From positions 1 through 64,000 of the forward strand of contig CAVVWD010000017.1 of NCBI GenBank assembly GCA_963751835.1: a stretch of DNA of 64,000 bases. The letters run 5' to 3'. Below are positions 24,744 to 33,101 of this stretch, one piece after another. The stretch is from JACVRW01 sp963751835 (GTDB taxonomy: Bacteria; Actinomycetota; Thermoleophilia; Solirubrobacterales; Thermoleophilaceae). Within the stretch, counting starts at the first letter, position 1; every line of letters starts with the position of its first letter. The position numbers were made by a program, and so were the translations under genes. The notes beneath the pieces are model-generated. The model saw only the letters and a program-made list of their open reading frames with translations. It was not told the origin of the DNA and made no database searches.

Positions 24744-26291
24744 GTGATGGGCTTGCGGGGCGGCTTCACAAGACGAGGGCTTTTCGGTGCCGGCGCGAGC
24801 GGCGCCGCCGTGCTCGCCGCTTCCGCGTGCGGCGACGACTACTTCGAGCCGGCCACCGACCACGCGAAGGACGCGCCCAACGTCCTGCTGCTCTTCACCG
24901 ACTCCACGCGCGCGGACTACATCTCGTACTACAACCCGGACTCGCTCGCCAAAACCCCGAACATCGACGCGCTCGCCAAGGACTCGCTCACGTTCTCGCA
25001 CGCGGTGCCCGAGGCGATGCCGACCGGTCCCGCCCGGCGCGCGCTCCTCACCGGGGTCCGCTCCTTCCCGTTCCGCAACTACGTGCCCACCAAGGGACTG
25101 CCGGTCGGGCCGGGCTGGATCCCGATCCCTGACTTCCACCCGATCGTGACCGAGGTGCTCGGCGAGGCCGGCGTCGAGACCGCCTACTGCACGGACAACC
25201 CCTTCCTGATCGGCCCCCGCTTCGCGAACTTCCGCCGCACCGTCGACTGGATCAAGCCGAGCTTCTCCCAGGGCGCCTACCGCTTCCTCAACAAGCCCTT
25301 CAAGCGGCCCGCCACGCGCTCTACGATCGAGCGCTACCTGCTTCCCGAGCTCTCCGACAGCGTGGAGGTCGGCCGCCTGCGGGCGATGGCGGGCTGGAAC
25401 TCGATCTACCGCGACTCGGACGGCGACTATCCCACCGCCCGCGTCGTGCGTGCCGGTCTGCGCCTGCTCGATGACTTGAAGGAGGAGGGCAAGCCCTTCT
25501 TCCTCGGCATCGACGCGTTCGACCCGCACGAGCCGCTCGACGCGCCGCGGACCTACCAAGCGCGCTACAGCTCCGAGCCGAAGGGCATCGAGAGGCAGGG
25601 CATCACGCCGATCCAGCCGTTCGAGACCCCCTACTCGTGGGTGATCGACGTGGACGTCGACGACGAGACGATCGAGCGAGTGCGCCAGCTGTACGCCGCC
25701 GAGATCGAATTCGTGGACGAGTGGGTCGGGCGCCTCATGAACGAGCTCGAGCGCCAGAAGCTCCTCGACAACACCGTGATCATGTACATGTCCGACCACG
25801 GCCTGACGCTCGGCGAGCACGGTGTGCTCGGCAAGCACGCTGCGCGTGCCCAGTGGCACGTCTACCACGTGCCCTGCATGATCCGGCACCCGGAGGGCAA
25901 GCGCGCCGGCGACACCAGCGACTTCTTCGCGTCGACCCATGACCTCCCCCGCACGGCGCTGTCGTTCATGGGCGTTCGCGCCCCCGGGTTGATGTCCGGC
26001 GAGGACCTGTCGGTGTTCTTCGACGGGCGCGAACCGCCGCCGCGCCCTTACTTCACCTCGTGCTACGACGACCACGTCCTCGCGGGCGATCTCAACTGGT
26101 TCCTGCTCGCCGACAGCGAGGGGATGCGCAAGCGCCTCTACGACAGGTCGAAGGACCCGCAGGAGCTGACCGACGTGGCCGCCGAGCATCCCGAGATCGT
26201 GGACCAGCTCTGGCGTGTGCTCGAGGACGAGGCGGGCGGCACGCTGCCCCAGTTCGGTGCCAAGGGCGCGAAGGCGGTGATCGGCGGGTGA
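24744..26291 (+). CDS. Secreted sulfatase-fold (alkaline phosphatase superfamily) protein with Thr at the formylglycine site
   Basis: The 515-residue protein starts with an export signal (FTRRGLFGAGASGAAVLAAS-AC, twin Arg and a lipobox-like Cys29). The core is sulfatase-like: FTDSTRADYISYY with a metal Asp near 53, the signature block TGPARRALLTG at 94-104, and MSDHGLTLGEHGVLGKH with the metal Asp/His near 350. In true sulfatases the first residue of C/S-x-P-x-R-x2-L-x-T-G is Cys or Ser, converted to formylglycine; here it is Thr94. Thr is the nucleophile in related phosphoglycerol and phosphoethanolamine transferases, so a phosphotransferase or phosphatase role is more likely than sulfatase. 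It is the first gene of a GTGA-coupled operon. Confidence 0.8.
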   Translation: MMGLRGGFTRRGLFGAGASGAAVLAASACGDDYFEPATDHAKDAPNVLLLFTDSTRADYISYYNPDSLAKTPNIDALAKDSLTFSHAVPEAMPTGPARRALLTGVRSFPFRNYVPTKGLPVGPGWIPIPDFHPIVTEVLGEAGVETAYCTDNPFLIGPRFANFRRTVDWIKPSFSQGAYRFLNKPFKRPATRSTIERYLLPELSDSVEVGRLRAMAGWNSIYRDSDGDYPTARVVRAGLRLLDDLKEEGKPFFLGIDAFDPHEPLDAPRTYQARYSSEPKGIERQGITPIQPFETPYSWVIDVDVDDETIERVRQLYAAEIEFVDEWVGRLMNELERQKLLDNTVIMYMSDHGLTLGEHGVLGKHAARAQWHVYHVPCMIRHPEGKRAGDTSDFFASTHDLPRTALSFMGVRAPGLMSGEDLSVFFDGREPPPRPYFTSCYDDHVLAGDLNWFLLADSEGMRKRLYDRSKDPQELTDVAAEHPEIVDQLWRVLEDEAGGTLPQFGAKGAKAVIGG

Positions 26292-27922
26292 GGTGGATCC
26301 CATCCCCTGCGCAGCCGGCCGAGCCGGCTGCTTCGGCGCTCACGCGGCGGACTCTCCTGCGGCGCGGCGGCGCCGGCGCGGCGGGCGCGGGCCTGTTCGG
26401 CATGGCCGGGCTGCCGGCCGCCGCGGTGGCTCAGGAGGACGAGGGCTCCGGGCGCAACGCCGTGCTGGTCGTGCTGCCGCTCGTGCGCCAGGACCACGTC
26501 GACGCGTTCGAGGGCGGCTCGCCCGCGAAGACGCCGAACCTCAACGACCTCGTGGGCGATTCGCTGCGCTTCGACCGCGCAATACCCGAGTCGATGCCGG
26601 GGCTGCCCATGCGGCGCGCGCTCATCACGGGCACGCGCTCCTACCCGTTCCGCGACTGGAAGCGCACCGAGGGGCTTGCGGCGATTCCGGGCTTCAACCC
26701 GATCTGGGACCACCAGCCGGTCTTGACGGAGACCCTGCGCGGTCACGGCGTGACGACCGCATACGTGAGCGACAACCCCATTCTGAGCGGGCCGCGCTGG
26801 CCGGATGTCAAGCGTGCGGGCGCGCCCGCCGGCGCCCCGGGCCGCGCCCCCGGCATCGAGTCGGACCTGCTGCCCGCGATCCGGGGCCAGACCCAGGCGG
26901 CTGCGCGCACTTTCCGCGCGGGCATCCGCGAGCTCCGCGGCCTCGCCCGCGAGACGCCGTTCTTCCTCGCCATCGACCCGTTCGACCCCGCGGACGCCGC
27001 CCAGGCCCCGTTCGTGTACGTCAAGCCGGGCGAGGTCGAGGAGGAGGGCATCGGTCCGATGAACGGCCGGCTCGCCGAGCTCCGCTGGTCGGGCGACGAC
27101 GAGGACCGGGTGCGCGACGCCTACAAGAAGCACGTCGAGGCCGTCGACGACGAGGTGGGGCGGCTGATGGACGCACTCTCCGATCTCGACCTGCTCGACT
27201 CCACGCTGCTGGTGGTGATCGGCGACCAGGGCATCGCCCTCGGCGAGCACGCCTTCCTCGGCATCGCAACGCCCACCTCCTACCGGCCGGCCTACGAGGT
27301 GCCCTTCCTCATCCGCCATCCCGACGGCGACGAGGGCGGCAACGACGTCGACTGGTACGCCACGACGCACGACGTGGCGCCCACGATCCTCTCCTTCATG
27401 GGCGCGACGATCCCGGGCAAGATGGGGGGCGAGGACCTGACCGCGCTCTTCGACGACGTCGACCAGGACGACCTCTACGACCGGCCCTTCAACGTTACGG
27501 CCGTCGGCTCCAACATCATCGTGCGCGACAGCCGCTGGCTGATGGTGGCCGACCGCGAGGAGATCGAGCGGCGGATGTACGACGACGACGAAGAGGTCGA
27601 GGATGACATCACTCGCTTCGAGGACGTCGCCAATGAGGATCCCGAGAAGCTGACCGAGCTGTCCCAGGTCGCGCTGATGGTCGCCGGCGGGACGCTGCCC
27701 GAGTTCGGGCCCGACGGCGCGCTGCGGCCGACCCAGGAGCGCGGCGACGACGACGAGGACGACGACAGCATCCCCAACGACTTCGACCCGATCGACAACG
27801 ACGAGCCCGAGGACGGCACCGAGCCCGAGGACTTCGAGTTCGACGGGCGCGTGCCGGAGGGCGGCGAGCTGCCGACGAACGAGCGGACGCCCGAGTCGGC
27901 GCCGCCGAAGGACGGCCCGTGA
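26288..27922 (+). CDS. Degenerate paralogue of the upstream sulfatase-fold protein, probable pseudoenzyme
   Basis: GTG 26288 overlaps the previous stop. The 544-residue product has a Tat-like signal (LTRRTLLRRGGAGAAGAGLF) and aligns throughout with its neighbour (RRALITGTRSYPFR against RRALLTGVRSFPFR). Key residues are lost: Gly105 replaces Cys/Ser/Thr in GLPMRRALITG, the metal Asp strand reads LVVLPLVRQDH, and the DHG metal site is GDQG. The fold seems kept but catalysis is unlikely. A ~80-residue acidic tail (for example DDDEDDDSIPNDFDPIDND) follows. A partner, inhibitor or binding role beside the active paralogue is inferred. Confidence 0.8.
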   Translation: MRWIPSPAQPAEPAASALTRRTLLRRGGAGAAGAGLFGMAGLPAAAVAQEDEGSGRNAVLVVLPLVRQDHVDAFEGGSPAKTPNLNDLVGDSLRFDRAIPESMPGLPMRRALITGTRSYPFRDWKRTEGLAAIPGFNPIWDHQPVLTETLRGHGVTTAYVSDNPILSGPRWPDVKRAGAPAGAPGRAPGIESDLLPAIRGQTQAAARTFRAGIRELRGLARETPFFLAIDPFDPADAAQAPFVYVKPGEVEEEGIGPMNGRLAELRWSGDDEDRVRDAYKKHVEAVDDEVGRLMDALSDLDLLDSTLLVVIGDQGIALGEHAFLGIATPTSYRPAYEVPFLIRHPDGDEGGNDVDWYATTHDVAPTILSFMGATIPGKMGGEDLTALFDDVDQDDLYDRPFNVTAVGSNIIVRDSRWLMVADREEIERRMYDDDEEVEDDITRFEDVANEDPEKLTELSQVALMVAGGTLPEFGPDGALRPTQERGDDDEDDDSIPNDFDPIDNDEPEDGTEPEDFEFDGRVPEGGELPTNERTPESAPPKDGP

Positions 27923-29655
27923 GGCTCTGGCGCAGGCAGTCCGACGGCACGGCGGTTGACGGCGACGGCCGCGACGGTGACGGCGCCGCGCCCGCGGCGG
28001 CCGAGCGCAGGAACCCGTCCACCGAGTTCCTCTACGCGAACAAGTGGCGCATCTTCGGCGTGATGATGATCGGCTGGGCGATGTCCCTGCTGGACGTGTC
28101 GATCGTGAACGTCACGATCCCCGAGCTCCAGGACGAGATGTCCACGGACATCGCGACGGTCACGTGGGTCATCAACGCCTACAACATCATGTTCGCCGTC
28201 CTGCTCGTGTCGATGGGACGGCTCGCCGACCAGTTCGGGCGCAAGCGCTTCTTCATCATCGGACTGTCGGTCTTCACGATCGGGTCGGCGCTCTGCGCCA
28301 CGGCCTGGTCGGTCGAGTGGCTGATCGTCTTCCGCGTGATCCAGGGGGCGGGCGCCGGCATCCTGGCGCCGCTCGGGTTCGCGATGACGGTGCTGGTGTT
28401 CCCGCCCGAGCAGCGCGGCCGCGGGCTGGCGCTGATCGCGATCGTGGCGCTGGTTTCGACGGCGCTCGGCCCGGTGATCGGCGGCGTGCTCGTCGAGATC
28501 GCAAGCTGGCACTGGATCTTCCTGATCAACATCCCGTTCGGGATCCTGGGCGTGATCCTCGCGCTGCGCTGGTGGCCCGAGACCTGGGACCTCACGGCCG
28601 GCCGCGAGGTCGACCTCAAGGGCATGCTGCTGCTCGGCGGCGCCGTCTTCTTCATGACAGTCGCGCTCGTTGAGACGAACCCGTTCGCCGGCGACCTGGC
28701 GCTCTGGCTCAGCCTGATGCAGGGGGCAATCCTGCTCGGTGTGCTGTTCGTGTGGTGGGAGCGACGCGCGCCGAGCCCGCTTATCACCCCGGGCCTGATC
28801 TCCAACCGGCAGTTCCGAAACGCCAACATCGGGATGCTTTTCTTCGCCGCGGGGGCGATCGGGTCGCTGCTGCTGCTCGCGCTCGTGTTCGTGAACCTGT
28901 GGGGCTACACGCAGCTCGAGGCCGCACTGGCGATCACCCCAGTGCCGCTCATGGGCCTCGTCGTCTGGCCGTTCGTGGGGCGGGCGGCCGACAAGCGGCC
29001 GCCCGGCGAGCTCGCGAAGCCGGGGTTGATCGCGATGGCGATCGGGATGCTGATCGTGTCCTTCCTGCCCGCCACCGCCGACAACGCCTTCAGCTACCTG
29101 CGCATCCTGCCCGGCCTGCTCCTGATCGGGGCCGGCATGGGGATCTGCTTCCCATCGCTCAACGTGGGCGCAATGGGCGCGGTGGCGGGCCCCGAGGTGG
29201 GCCTCGCCTCAGGGATCCTCAACACGGCGCGCCAGCTCGGCGCGGCGATAGGCGTGGCGGTCCTGGTGGCAACCTTCGGCGGGGCGATGCACGCCCACAT
29301 GGTCTGGTTCGCCGAGGACGAGATCGACGACATCGTCGGCGAGTGGGAGATCCCGCCGCCGCTGGCGGGCCAGGTCATCCAGTCGACGCTGCACGACTAC
29401 ACGGGCGGGACGAGCGACCGCTTCGAGCCCAAGCCGGGCTTCGATGAGGAGATCATCCGCCAGACGGCCGGGTCGGCGCGCGAGGGCTTCGCCTGGGCGT
29501 TCCGGCAGGCGGCCGTGCTGATCCTCACAGTGCTTCCGCTCATGGGCGCGCTGCGGCGCACGCCGGCGCAGGCGCAGGCGGAGTTCATGGCGAACATGAA
29601 GGCGCAGCAGCAAAAGACGGCACAACAGGAAGCCGCACCCTCGCTGCCCGGCTAA
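27919..29655 (+). CDS. DHA2 (EmrB/QacA-like) 14-helix MFS exporter
   Basis: The 578-residue membrane protein begins with a ~40-residue hydrophilic head, then MMIGWAMSLLDVSIVNVTIP, the DHA2 motif with the helix-1 Asp, and motif A GRLADQFGRKRFFIIGLSVF. Motif C is seen in GPVIGGVLVEIASWHWIFLI. Length and helix number fit the 14-TM drug:H+ antiporter-2 family, which exports drugs or lipids. It is joined by a GTGA overlap to the degenerate sulfatase-fold protein, suggesting a common job at the cell envelope; the substrate is unknown. A terminal ~60-residue soluble tail is present. Confidence 0.88.
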   Translation: MRLWRRQSDGTAVDGDGRDGDGAAPAAAERRNPSTEFLYANKWRIFGVMMIGWAMSLLDVSIVNVTIPELQDEMSTDIATVTWVINAYNIMFAVLLVSMGRLADQFGRKRFFIIGLSVFTIGSALCATAWSVEWLIVFRVIQGAGAGILAPLGFAMTVLVFPPEQRGRGLALIAIVALVSTALGPVIGGVLVEIASWHWIFLINIPFGILGVILALRWWPETWDLTAGREVDLKGMLLLGGAVFFMTVALVETNPFAGDLALWLSLMQGAILLGVLFVWWERRAPSPLITPGLISNRQFRNANIGMLFFAAGAIGSLLLLALVFVNLWGYTQLEAALAITPVPLMGLVVWPFVGRAADKRPPGELAKPGLIAMAIGMLIVSFLPATADNAFSYLRILPGLLLIGAGMGICFPSLNVGAMGAVAGPEVGLASGILNTARQLGAAIGVAVLVATFGGAMHAHMVWFAEDEIDDIVGEWEIPPPLAGQVIQSTLHDYTGGTSDRFEPKPGFDEEIIRQTAGSAREGFAWAFRQAAVLILTVLPLMGALRRTPAQAQAEFMANMKAQQQKTAQQEAAPSLPG

Positions 29656-29658
29656 CCT
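29653..29658 (+). promoter_or_regulatory. -10 box (TAACCT) of the DUF2277 gene
   Basis: TAACCT begins at the stop codon of the exporter gene and ends 7 nt before ATG 29666, giving the small gene its own leaderless promoter. Confidence 0.45.
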
Positions 29659-29665
29659 CGGGCTT

Positions 29666-29941
29666 ATGTGCAGGAACATCCGACCGCTCCACAACTTCGA
29701 CCCCCCCGCGACCGAGGAAGAGGTCCATGACGCGGCGCTTCAGTACGTCCGGAAGATAAGCGGCTACAGCAAGCCGTCGCAGGCCAACGCGGAGGCCTTC
29801 GAGCGCGCCGTCGAGGAGGTGGCGACCGCTTCGGCACGCCTTCTCGCGGAGCTCGTGACTTCGGCGCCTCCGAAGGACCGCGAGGCCGAGGCGGCCAAGC
29901 GCAAGGCGCGCAGCGCGGGCCGTTACGCCACGGCGGCGTAG
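29666..29941 (+). CDS. DUF2277 family small protein
   Basis: The 91-residue protein matches the DUF2277 pattern: MCRNIRPLHNFDPPATEEEV, then AALQYVRKISGYSKPSQANA and a helical C-terminus EVATASARLLAELVTSAPPK. The family is widespread in actinobacteria and has no known function. It sits just after the exporter and is convergent with the PHP-APS kinase gene. The N-terminal Cys2 and the Lys/Arg-rich tail are the only remarkable features. Confidence 0.85.
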   Translation: MCRNIRPLHNFDPPATEEEVHDAALQYVRKISGYSKPSQANAEAFERAVEEVATASARLLAELVTSAPPKDREAEAAKRKARSAGRYATAA

Positions 29942-29971
29942 CGGCTTCCGCCGTCGCGGGGTGGGCTGGTC

Positions 29972-31444
29972 TCAGCGCCGGGAGGCCGGCTCGGCCGCGG
30001 GGCTCGCGTCCCCCGCCAGCCGCTGCTCGACGTACTCGATGAGCTGCTCCGCCGACTGCTCGACGGTCTCGGCCTCCGTGTCGAGCGTGAGCTCGGGCGC
30101 TTCCGGCTCCTCGTAGGGGTCGGAGACCCCGGTGAAGCCCTCGATCTCGCCGGCCCGCGCGCGCTGGTAGAGGCCCTTCACGTCGCGGCGCTCGCACTCC
30201 TCCACCGAGGCACGCACGTGCACCTCGACGAAGCGGCGCCCCATCCTGGCGCGAGCCTCCTCGCGCATCGACCGGTACGGCGAGACGGCGGCGGCGAAGG
30301 TGATCACGTCGTTGCGCGAGAGGATGTCCGCCACCCACGCGATGCGGCGCACGTTCTCCCTGCGGTCCTCGGGCGAGAAGCCAAGTCCGGCGCATAGGTT
30401 CTGGCGCACGTCGTCGCCGTCGAGGACCTCCACGCGCCGGCCGCGGTCGCGCAGCCGGCCCGCGGCGAGCCGCGCGACGGTCGACTTGCCGGACCCGGAC
30501 AGGCCGGTCAGCCAGAAGCAGAGGCCGCGGCTGTCACGCGATCGGATGGGCGCCGCGAGCGTGCCGTGCGGGATCGGGCCGAGGTTTGGCGCCCGGCCGT
30601 GGAGCTCGAAGGCGCGGAACCTGCTGAACAGCCTGTGGCCCGGGCCGTGGTAGTCGGACGAGCCGGTGGCGAGCAGGCCGAGCTCGGCGCAGCGGTCGGC
30701 GAGCAGCTCAGTCTGCTCCTTCGTGTGCGAGGTGTAGAACACCTCGACGCCGTCGAGCCCGGCGGCGCGGTAGCGCTCGATCGCCGCGAGCACCTCGTCC
30801 CCCGCCTCGACGTCCCAGAACGGGTGGGCCCAGACCGCCACGCCCGCGGCCTCGTGGATCCAGTCGATCGCCTCCTCGACGGTCGGATGCGTCCGCGCCA
30901 CGTAGCCCGGCTTGCCCTGGATCAGATAGGCGGGAATGAACGACGAAACGTCCTCGTGGCCCTCCGCCGCGAGGCGCTCGGCGTTACCTGGATGCGCCAG
31001 CACGGCGGCGGCCAGGTGCGGCCGCCCGACCGGCTTGCCGGCGGCCTTGCGCGCCTCGATGGGCCCCGGATCCACCACGAAGCCGAGCCCCCGCAGGCGC
31101 TCGGCCATCGCCTCGGCGCGGCGCTCGCGATCCGCGCGCGCGTCCAGCAGGCGCTCGCCGAGCAGCGCGCTGCGGTGATCGATCCCGTAGCCCAGAACGT
31201 GAAGGTCCTCGTAGCCGCCGTCGACGGCCGAGATCTCGGTGGCGGGCACCACCCGCACACCGTGGACGGCGCCGGCGGCCAGGGCCTCGTCGACCCCGTC
31301 GACCGTGTCGTGATCGGACAGGGCGAGCAACTCGACACCGGCTGCGGCGGCGTTCTCGACGACCTGGGCGGCCGGCAACTCACCGTCCGAATGGAGGGAG
31401 TGGGACTGGAGATCGAAGGTAGGGGCCGCCACAGCGGCCATCAC
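29972..31444 (-). CDS. Bifunctional PHP-domain phosphoesterase / adenylylsulfate kinase
   Basis: The ~490-residue protein has two domains. Residues ~8-285 are a PHP phosphoesterase with metal motifs FDLQSHSLHSDGELPA (H-x-H), LSDHDTVDGVDEAL, a mid Glu (ATEIS) and TGSSDYHGPGH. Residues ~300-480 are an adenylylsulfate (APS) kinase: P-loop FWLTGLSGSGKSTVARLAAG, then VLDGDDVRQNLCAGLGFSPE and YQRARAGEIEGFTGVSDPYE. APS kinase makes PAPS; related PHP enzymes (YciV/Cv1693 type) dephosphorylate 3',5'-nucleotide bisphosphates such as pAp, the by-product of PAPS use. Joining both activities in one chain would make sense, but is inferred. GTG 31444 and ATG 31441 are both possible starts. No sulfurylase or sulfotransferase gene is nearby. 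Confidence 0.85.
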   Translation of the reverse strand: MMAAVAAPTFDLQSHSLHSDGELPAAQVVENAAAAGVELLALSDHDTVDGVDEALAAGAVHGVRVVPATEISAVDGGYEDLHVLGYGIDHRSALLGERLLDARADRERRAEAMAERLRGLGFVVDPGPIEARKAAGKPVGRPHLAAAVLAHPGNAERLAAEGHEDVSSFIPAYLIQGKPGYVARTHPTVEEAIDWIHEAAGVAVWAHPFWDVEAGDEVLAAIERYRAAGLDGVEVFYTSHTKEQTELLADRCAELGLLATGSSDYHGPGHRLFSRFRAFELHGRAPNLGPIPHGTLAAPIRSRDSRGLCFWLTGLSGSGKSTVARLAAGRLRDRGRRVEVLDGDDVRQNLCAGLGFSPEDRRENVRRIAWVADILSRNDVITFAAAVSPYRSMREEARARMGRRFVEVHVRASVEECERRDVKGLYQRARAGEIEGFTGVSDPYEEPEAPELTLDTEAETVEQSAEQLIEYVEQRLAGDASPAAEPASRR

Positions 31445-31470
31445 TCTAGTAGGGGCGAAACACGGATTCG

Positions 31471-31507
31471 TCCTGCTTTGTGGGTCTGGTGGCCCACCAA
31501 AGCAGGA
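31471..31507 (-). terminator. Long hairpin downstream of the proline operon
   Basis: TCCTGCTTTG-TGGG (31471-31484) pairs with CCCACCAAAGCAGGA (31493-31507), about 14 bp with one bulge and an 8-nt loop. It lies ~40 nt after the P5C dehydrogenase stop and upstream of the PHP-APS kinase start, in the same direction, so it probably separates the two units. No strong T-run follows. Confidence 0.6.
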
Positions 31508-31547
31508 TTGTTGAGCAGACCGATGCTCGCCGAACTCAGGGAGCTGC

Positions 31548-33101
31548 TCAGTCCACCGGAATCCCGTGGCGCATCGTGTTCTCCGTGACGATGCGCGGCT
31601 CCACGAACTGGAGCAGGTAGTCGGGCCCTCCCGCCTTCGAGCCGACCCCGGAGCGGCGGTTGCCGCCGAAGGGCTGGCGGCCCACCATCGCGCCGGTGAT
31701 CCCGCGGTTCACGTAGAGGTTCCCGACCGGCGTGCGGGCCGCCACCCGCTCAACGGTCGCCGGGCTGCGCGAGAAGAGGCCGCCGGTGAGGGCAAGCGGC
31801 AGCGAATCGACGACGTCCATCGCCTCGTCCACGTCGCGGACGGACGTCACCGACAGCAGCGGGCCGAAAACCTCCTCGCGGTTGACCGGCGATTCCTCGG
31901 CGAGGCCGTAGACGACCGTCGGCGGCACGAACCAGCCCTCTTCCGGGACCCGCTCGGCGCTCGCGGCCAGGTGCTCCGCACCCAGCGCGCGATAGCGCAG
32001 CACACGCTCCTGCGCCTCGCGGTCGATCACCGGCGGCACCTCGGTGGAGAAGCTCTCGGCCTGGCCGACCTCGAGCACGCGCACGGCCCCTGACAGCCGC
32101 TCGAGCAGTCTGTCGGCGACGGCCTCGTGGACGAGCGCCCTCGCGGCCGCCGAGCATTTCTGGCCCGCGAAGCCGAACGCCGAGTGGACGAGCTCCGGCA
32201 CGACGTCGTCGAGGTCGGCATCGGAGTCGACGATCACGCAGTTCTTGCCACCCATCTCGGACACCACGCGCTTGACGTGACCCTGGCCGTCCGGCGTCTC
32301 GGCCGCCGCGCGCACGATCTCGAGCCCTACCGCGCCCGAGCCCGTGAAGGCGATCACGTGGACGCGCGGGTCGCGCACGAGGGCCGCGCCGGCCTCGCCG
32401 TAGCCGGGGAGCAGGGCGAGTGCTTCCTGCGGCACGCCGGCTCCGTGGAGCGCGTCAACGAGCGCGCCGGCGCTGGCCGGCGACTGCTCGGCCGGCTTCA
32501 GCACCGCCGCGTTGCCGGCCGCGAGCGCCGCGGCGGTCATGCCGCACGGGATAGCGAGCGGGAAGTTCCAAGGTGCGATCACAGCGGCGACACCGCGCGG
32601 CGAGTAGCGCATCGTGTTGCGCTCGCCGGGCACCTGCAGCAGCTCGCGGCCGCGCTCGAGCTCGACGGCCTCGGCGGCGTAGTACTCGAGGAAGTCGATC
32701 GCCTCGCACACGTCCGCGTCCGCCTCGGGCCAGGGCTTCGCGCACTCGCGCACCTGTAGCGCGGCCAGCTCGAGCCGGCGCTCGCGCAGCCGCGCCGCGG
32801 CGCCCCGCAGCACCTCGGCGCGCTCGGAGGCGGAGCGCGCGCTCCACTCGCCAAAGCCGCGCTCGGCCGCGCCGACGGCCGCCGCAGCCTCGTCCGCGGC
32901 CGCCGACCCGGCGCTGGCCACGAGCCGCCCGGGCGCGCCGGGGTCCGTGGACTCGAGGCCGCTCGCCGCGCCGCGCTCGCCCCCGATCAGGATCGGCACC
33001 TCGAGCGGAAGGCGCGCGTCGAGCTCCCGCAGCGCCGCCGTGAGCGACTCGCGGGCGGGCGCCCGGCGCAGCTCGAGGATCGGCTCGTTGCGGAAGCTCA
33101 C
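31548..33101 (-). CDS. rocA: Delta-1-pyrroline-5-carboxylate dehydrogenase
   Basis: This aldehyde dehydrogenase (517 residues from GTG 33101) oxidises glutamate semialdehyde/P5C to glutamate with NAD+, the second step of proline use. Motifs: PRGVAAVIAPWNFPLAIPCG (catalytic Asn region), IAFTGSGAVGLEIVRAA, SEMGGKNCVIVDSDADLDDV (general-base Glu) and HSAFGFAGQKCSAAARALVH with the catalytic Cys. The C-terminal PFGGNRRSGVGSKAGGPDYL is typical of P5C dehydrogenases. It overlaps the proline dehydrogenase stop by GTGA, so the two enzymes are made together, allowing P5C hand-over. Confidence 0.9.
   Translation of the reverse strand: MSFRNEPILELRRAPARESLTAALRELDARLPLEVPILIGGERGAASGLESTDPGAPGRLVASAGSAAADEAAAAVGAAERGFGEWSARSASERAEVLRGAAARLRERRLELAALQVRECAKPWPEADADVCEAIDFLEYYAAEAVELERGRELLQVPGERNTMRYSPRGVAAVIAPWNFPLAIPCGMTAAALAAGNAAVLKPAEQSPASAGALVDALHGAGVPQEALALLPGYGEAGAALVRDPRVHVIAFTGSGAVGLEIVRAAAETPDGQGHVKRVVSEMGGKNCVIVDSDADLDDVVPELVHSAFGFAGQKCSAAARALVHEAVADRLLERLSGAVRVLEVGQAESFSTEVPPVIDREAQERVLRYRALGAEHLAASAERVPEEGWFVPPTVVYGLAEESPVNREEVFGPLLSVTSVRDVDEAMDVVDSLPLALTGGLFSRSPATVERVAARTPVGNLYVNRGITGAMVGRQPFGGNRRSGVGSKAGGPDYLLQFVEPRIVTENTMRHGIPVD

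Noticed and set aside
24744..26291. Classical arylsulfatase
   Set aside because: The formylglycine-forming Cys/Ser is replaced by Thr, so standard activation is not possible.
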